From: Blastomyces gilchristii SLH14081
Taxonomy: Eukaryota; Ascomycota; Eurotiomycetes; Onygenales; Ajellomycetaceae
DNA length: 64,000 nt
NCBI RefSeq assembly: GCF_000003855.2
Contig: NW_003101680.1
Coordinates: 4,380,731-4,444,730 of the forward strand
Direction: 5' to 3'
A program made the translations under genes and the position numbers. Below are positions 62,880-64,000 of this stretch, piece by piece (position 1 is the first letter of the stretch; each line of letters begins with the position of its first letter). The notes beneath the pieces are model-generated. The model did not search any database. It worked only from the letters and a program-made list of their open reading frames with translations, and was not told where the DNA came from.

Positions 62880-64000
62880 TAAAATAAGATATCTTTATGA
62901 ATATAATATCTGTATTTGTATTCTGTTCATCAAATGATGTTCATTTATGAGAGATTTGAATATCAATACTATTGTTGTTACTTCACTGCTTGAATGAAGT
63001 GTGAACTTGAGCAGTTGTAGATACATGAACTTGTGAACTTGAAGAAGAATGAACTCAGAGACTTGAAGAAGAAGTGAACTGTGAAGTAGTGAAAGCACTG
63101 ATAATAGATATGACTAGAGCAGCAGAGGCTTCAGCAGCAGTAACAGCAGCTGAAAGAGCTGTAGAGGTCTCAGTAAAGATCTTATTAAGTTACTGTGCTC
63201 TTTTTACTGTGTGTTAAGCAGTCATTCAGACCAGATTATTGTCTTTCACATATCATACAGCTGTGAGCTGCTGAGCTGCTGTCATTTCACTGATTGAATC
63301 ACTACTTGACATTTCAGTAGGTACTGCTATCTCTGCTACTCTCTTCCTGTTTCTGATTGTCTGACATTGATATCTTTCTATGAGAATAGCTTCATACACT
63401 TTATTTACAGCTGTAATTTGACTTGACAGAAAGCTGTGAAGCTGATCTTCAAATTCATCTCAATAGCTTCAAGTCTGAAGAAGATTGACAGCATCACACA
63501 ATTCATTTCAATTGAATTCAAAGATAGATGTCTTCTGATGAAAAAGAGCAGCTATCTGTCACTGACATTGAGTAGATATAAATTGTAAAGCTGGCACTGA
63601 AAAGCCTCAATTATGATAATACTGTTTCTTCACACATTTGATACATCAGTTCTTAAGTTCTGACAGCAGAATGACACTGTGACTATTACCTTGAGATGCC
63701 TTGATAATGTTTGTAGTGAATAGCTGTTTGAATACAGGTATGCAGCTTGGATTGCATCTGCTGCAGCATTTCTTCACAGGAGTGTTTATTCTATTCATGT
63801 CAAATGAGAGTCAATCCTTCTCAAGATAGATCAGAAGGACTTTTCAGTGACATGAGTCATTGATAATTCTCTTTCAGTCAGTGAAGAGATTGACTCATCT
63901 TTGCATTTCATTCTCTATTCATATCTTCACAGTGATTGTCCTACATTGACTTTGACTCTGACTTGTCATATTTGATGCAATACTTTCAGCATCAGATATG
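62880..64000 (-). pseudogene. Unassigned ~370-codon minus-strand relic running off the right edge
   Basis: On the minus strand one frame from the window end down to about 62,880 reads as protein with stops mostly TGA at likely Trp sites. It contains NTPVKKCCSRCNPSCIPVF (about 63,720-63,785), then VILLSELKN, VPALQFIST, LHSFLSSQITAVNKVYEA (about 63,380-63,450) and a Ser/Thr-rich tail. The Cys cluster CC-x2-C and the overall layout recall the region downstream of the helicase domain in fungal telomere-linked RecQ-like proteins. That is a weak impression only. The upstream part is outside the window. Confidence 0.35.

Overview
The window is a filamentous ascomycete chromosome segment. The evidence is short introns with GTATGT/GTAAGC-type donors and YAG acceptors, a GAL4-type Zn2Cys6 regulator, a full-size ABCG transporter, MED8 and COX10, and transposons wrecked by C-to-T hypermutation of the RIP type. 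The sharp alternation of AT-rich transposon isochores with a GC-balanced gene island resembles Onygenales (Ajellomycetaceae such as Blastomyces or Emmonsia). That placement is inference from architecture, not a match.

Layout. (1) 1-29,682 is an AT-rich isochore of nested, hypermutated mobile elements. It holds a plus-strand Ty3/gypsy chromovirus relic (about 1,000-4,985). Two homologous ~2.0 kb blocks (5,298-7,704 and 8,488-10,514) follow, one carrying a clean tRNA-derived SINE. Next come two minus-strand gypsy copies of one family (10,515-15,774 and 15,955-29,682). The second copy is split by a 5'-truncated LINE (17,015-18,061), a complete 9.35 kb LTR retrotransposon with 303-bp LTRs and TSD ACTAG (18,765-28,115), and a 506-bp TIR element (28,486-28,991). 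(2) 29,683-55,330 is the gene island. It opens with an MFS-transporter pseudogene fused directly to the broken gypsy copy and an internally deleted Tc1/mariner transposase relic. Five intact genes are supported: a cysteine-rich single-pass membrane protein, MED8, an MPDU1-like PQ-loop protein, COX10, and then, after a long gene-poor stretch, a Zn2Cys6 regulator followed by a full-size ABCG transporter. (3) 55,331-64,000 is a second AT-rich isochore. It holds a ~967-codon plus-strand relic that reads as a DUF6589-type protein, a minisatellite, and an unassigned minus-strand relic entering from the right edge.

How the genes relate. MED8 and the MPDU1 homologue converge; the MPDU1 homologue and COX10 diverge from a 487-bp shared promoter. 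They are unrelated housekeeping functions: transcription, ER glycosylation and mitochondrial heme A synthesis. The Zn2Cys6 regulator and ABCG transporter lie in tandem and may be a regulator/efflux pair; the MFS relic at the island edge hints at further lost transport functions.

Most notable observations: the complete nested LTR element carries a long extra reading frame antisense to gag-pol, between pol and the 3' LTR; a SINE and a LINE in the same isochore share an (AAT)n tail; short elements have escaped the hypermutation; and the hypermutated DNA has almost no CpG or CpC but keeps many CpA. All coordinates of TSDs, LTRs and splice sites were read by eye from the sequence; no search or alignment program was run.
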